Source: Alcaligenaceae bacterium
Lineage (GTDB): Bacteria; Pseudomonadota; Gammaproteobacteria; Burkholderiales; Burkholderiaceae
DNA: 6,180 bases
Direction: 5' to 3'
Assembly: GCA_947372575.1 (NCBI GenBank)
Contig: CANBUF010000130.1
Coordinates: 1 to 6,180 of the forward strand
How positions within the stretch are numbered: the first letter of the stretch is position 1; the number at the start of each line of letters is the position of its first letter. A model generated the notes under the pieces. It was given only the letters and a program-made list of their open reading frames with translations, was not told the DNA's origin and did no database searches. Both the position numbers and the translations under genes were made by a program. Positions 5,462-6,180 of the stretch are shown piece by piece.

Positions 5462-6180
5462 ATGACTATGACATCCTCTATGGGCTTGCCTTCAAAGCCC
5501 AGCATGTCGGCACCAGCCAATCGCTCGAACAAGACCATGGTGTCGCTGGTTGCCTTTGTGGCACTCGCGCTCGTGGCGCCTGTCCTGGCACAAACGCTGG
5601 GCGGCAACTACTGGGTCCGGATTCTCGATTTTGCCTTGCTCTACATCATGCTGGCGCTTGGGCTCAATATCGTGGTCGGCTTTGCCGGCCTGCTGGATCT
5701 GGGCTATATCGCCTTTTATGCGGTAGGCGCCTATCTGATGGCGCTGTTGAGCTCGCCCCACCTGACTACACAGTTTGCGGCATTGGCCCATATGTTCCCG
5801 GATGGCATCCATCTGGGCTTCTGGTGGATCGTGCTGCTAGCTGCACCGGTTGCGGCATTGTTTGGTGCAGTACTCGGGGCGCCTACACTCAAGCTGCGTG
5901 GTGATTACCTGGCAATCGTCACACTCGGGTTTGGTGAGATTATCCGGATTTTCATGAACAACCTGGATCGTCCCGTCAACATTACGAATGGTCCCAAAGG
6001 CATTACCGCCGTCGATTCCGTCAGCTTGTTTGGCATGAACTTTTCCAAACCACACGAAATCTTTGGTTTTACCTTCACCCCCGTGATGCTGTATTACTAC
6101 CTGCTGATCGTGATGGTGGTGGTGATCGTAATCGTCAGTCTGCGCCTGCAACACTCACGCATCGGGCGCGCCTGGGTCGC
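5462..6180 (+). CDS. livM: LivM-type branched-chain amino acid ABC transporter permease, 5' part
   Basis: The first 239 codons of the second permease subunit; the frame is open to the window edge and the gene continues beyond it. ATG at 5462 is preceded by a near-perfect AGGAGG (5449-5454) with 7-base spacing, only 12 bp after livH, so the two permeases are clearly co-translated. A polar Ser/Met-rich N-terminus of about 25 residues precedes the first hydrophobic segment. Family landmarks include LALGLNIVVGFAGLLDLGYIAFYAVGAY, LRGDYLAIVTLGFGEIIRI (around G147), NLDRPVNITNGPKGI (around N173-G177), and a VVIVIVSLRLQHSRIGRAW loop at the edge that resembles the ATPase-contact loop. LivM proteins are usually 300-430 residues, so roughly half to three quarters is visible. 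livG and livF would be expected next. Confidence 0.94.
   Translation, partial: MTMTSSMGLPSKPSMSAPANRSNKTMVSLVAFVALALVAPVLAQTLGGNYWVRILDFALLYIMLALGLNIVVGFAGLLDLGYIAFYAVGAYLMALLSSPHLTTQFAALAHMFPDGIHLGFWWIVLLAAPVAALFGAVLGAPTLKLRGDYLAIVTLGFGEIIRIFMNNLDRPVNITNGPKGITAVDSVSLFGMNFSKPHEIFGFTFTPVMLYYYLLIVMVVVIVIVSLRLQHSRIGRAWV

Overview
The window looks like a stretch of betaproteobacterial chromosome, most likely Burkholderiales and possibly Alcaligenaceae-like. This is inferred from the character of the proteins, the moderate-to-high GC content and the gene neighbourhood; no sequence search was run. It contains no rRNA, tRNA, CRISPR array, transposase or integrase.

Left block (2-2276, + strand): the 3' two thirds of hslV, then complete hslU two bases later, together encoding the HslVU (ClpYQ) ATP-dependent protease. 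After a 56-bp gap with a perfect 9-bp hairpin comes a PduO-type ATP:cob(I)alamin adenosyltransferase with its own ribosome binding site. The three genes are probably at least partly co-transcribed.

Middle block (2299-3023, - strand): a two-gene HEPN-MNT module of the HI0074/HI0073 kind. The HEPN gene is upstream and overlaps the minimal nucleotidyltransferase (MNT) gene by 4 bp (ATGA). Both catalytic signatures are intact: RX4HXY in the HEPN protein and GSX10DXD in the nucleotidyltransferase. It is therefore a plausible active toxin-antitoxin pair of the HepT/MntA type, and it is the most accessory-looking part of the window. It converges on the adenosyltransferase gene with only 22 bp between stop codons.

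Divergent intergenic region (3024-3297, 274 bp): no gene seen. It must hold the promoters for the HEPN-MNT pair (leftward) and for livK (rightward). It contains an FNR-like dyad, a pair of imperfect direct repeats ending in GGGAATWCCC, and two short palindromes next to each other.

Right block (3298-6180, + strand): a branched-chain amino acid (or related amide/amino acid) ABC importer. It comprises livK (periplasmic binding protein), a strong intrinsic terminator, livH (permease) and the first 239 codons of livM (second permease), which leaves the window. The ATPase genes livG and livF would be expected just downstream. The internal terminator would make binding protein mRNA more abundant than permease mRNA.

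Most of the window is conserved housekeeping and transport DNA. I do not see a clearly new system. The observations most worth a second look are the HEPN-MNT pair with a hairpin just before the MNT start codon, and the repeat and dyad architecture upstream of livK.
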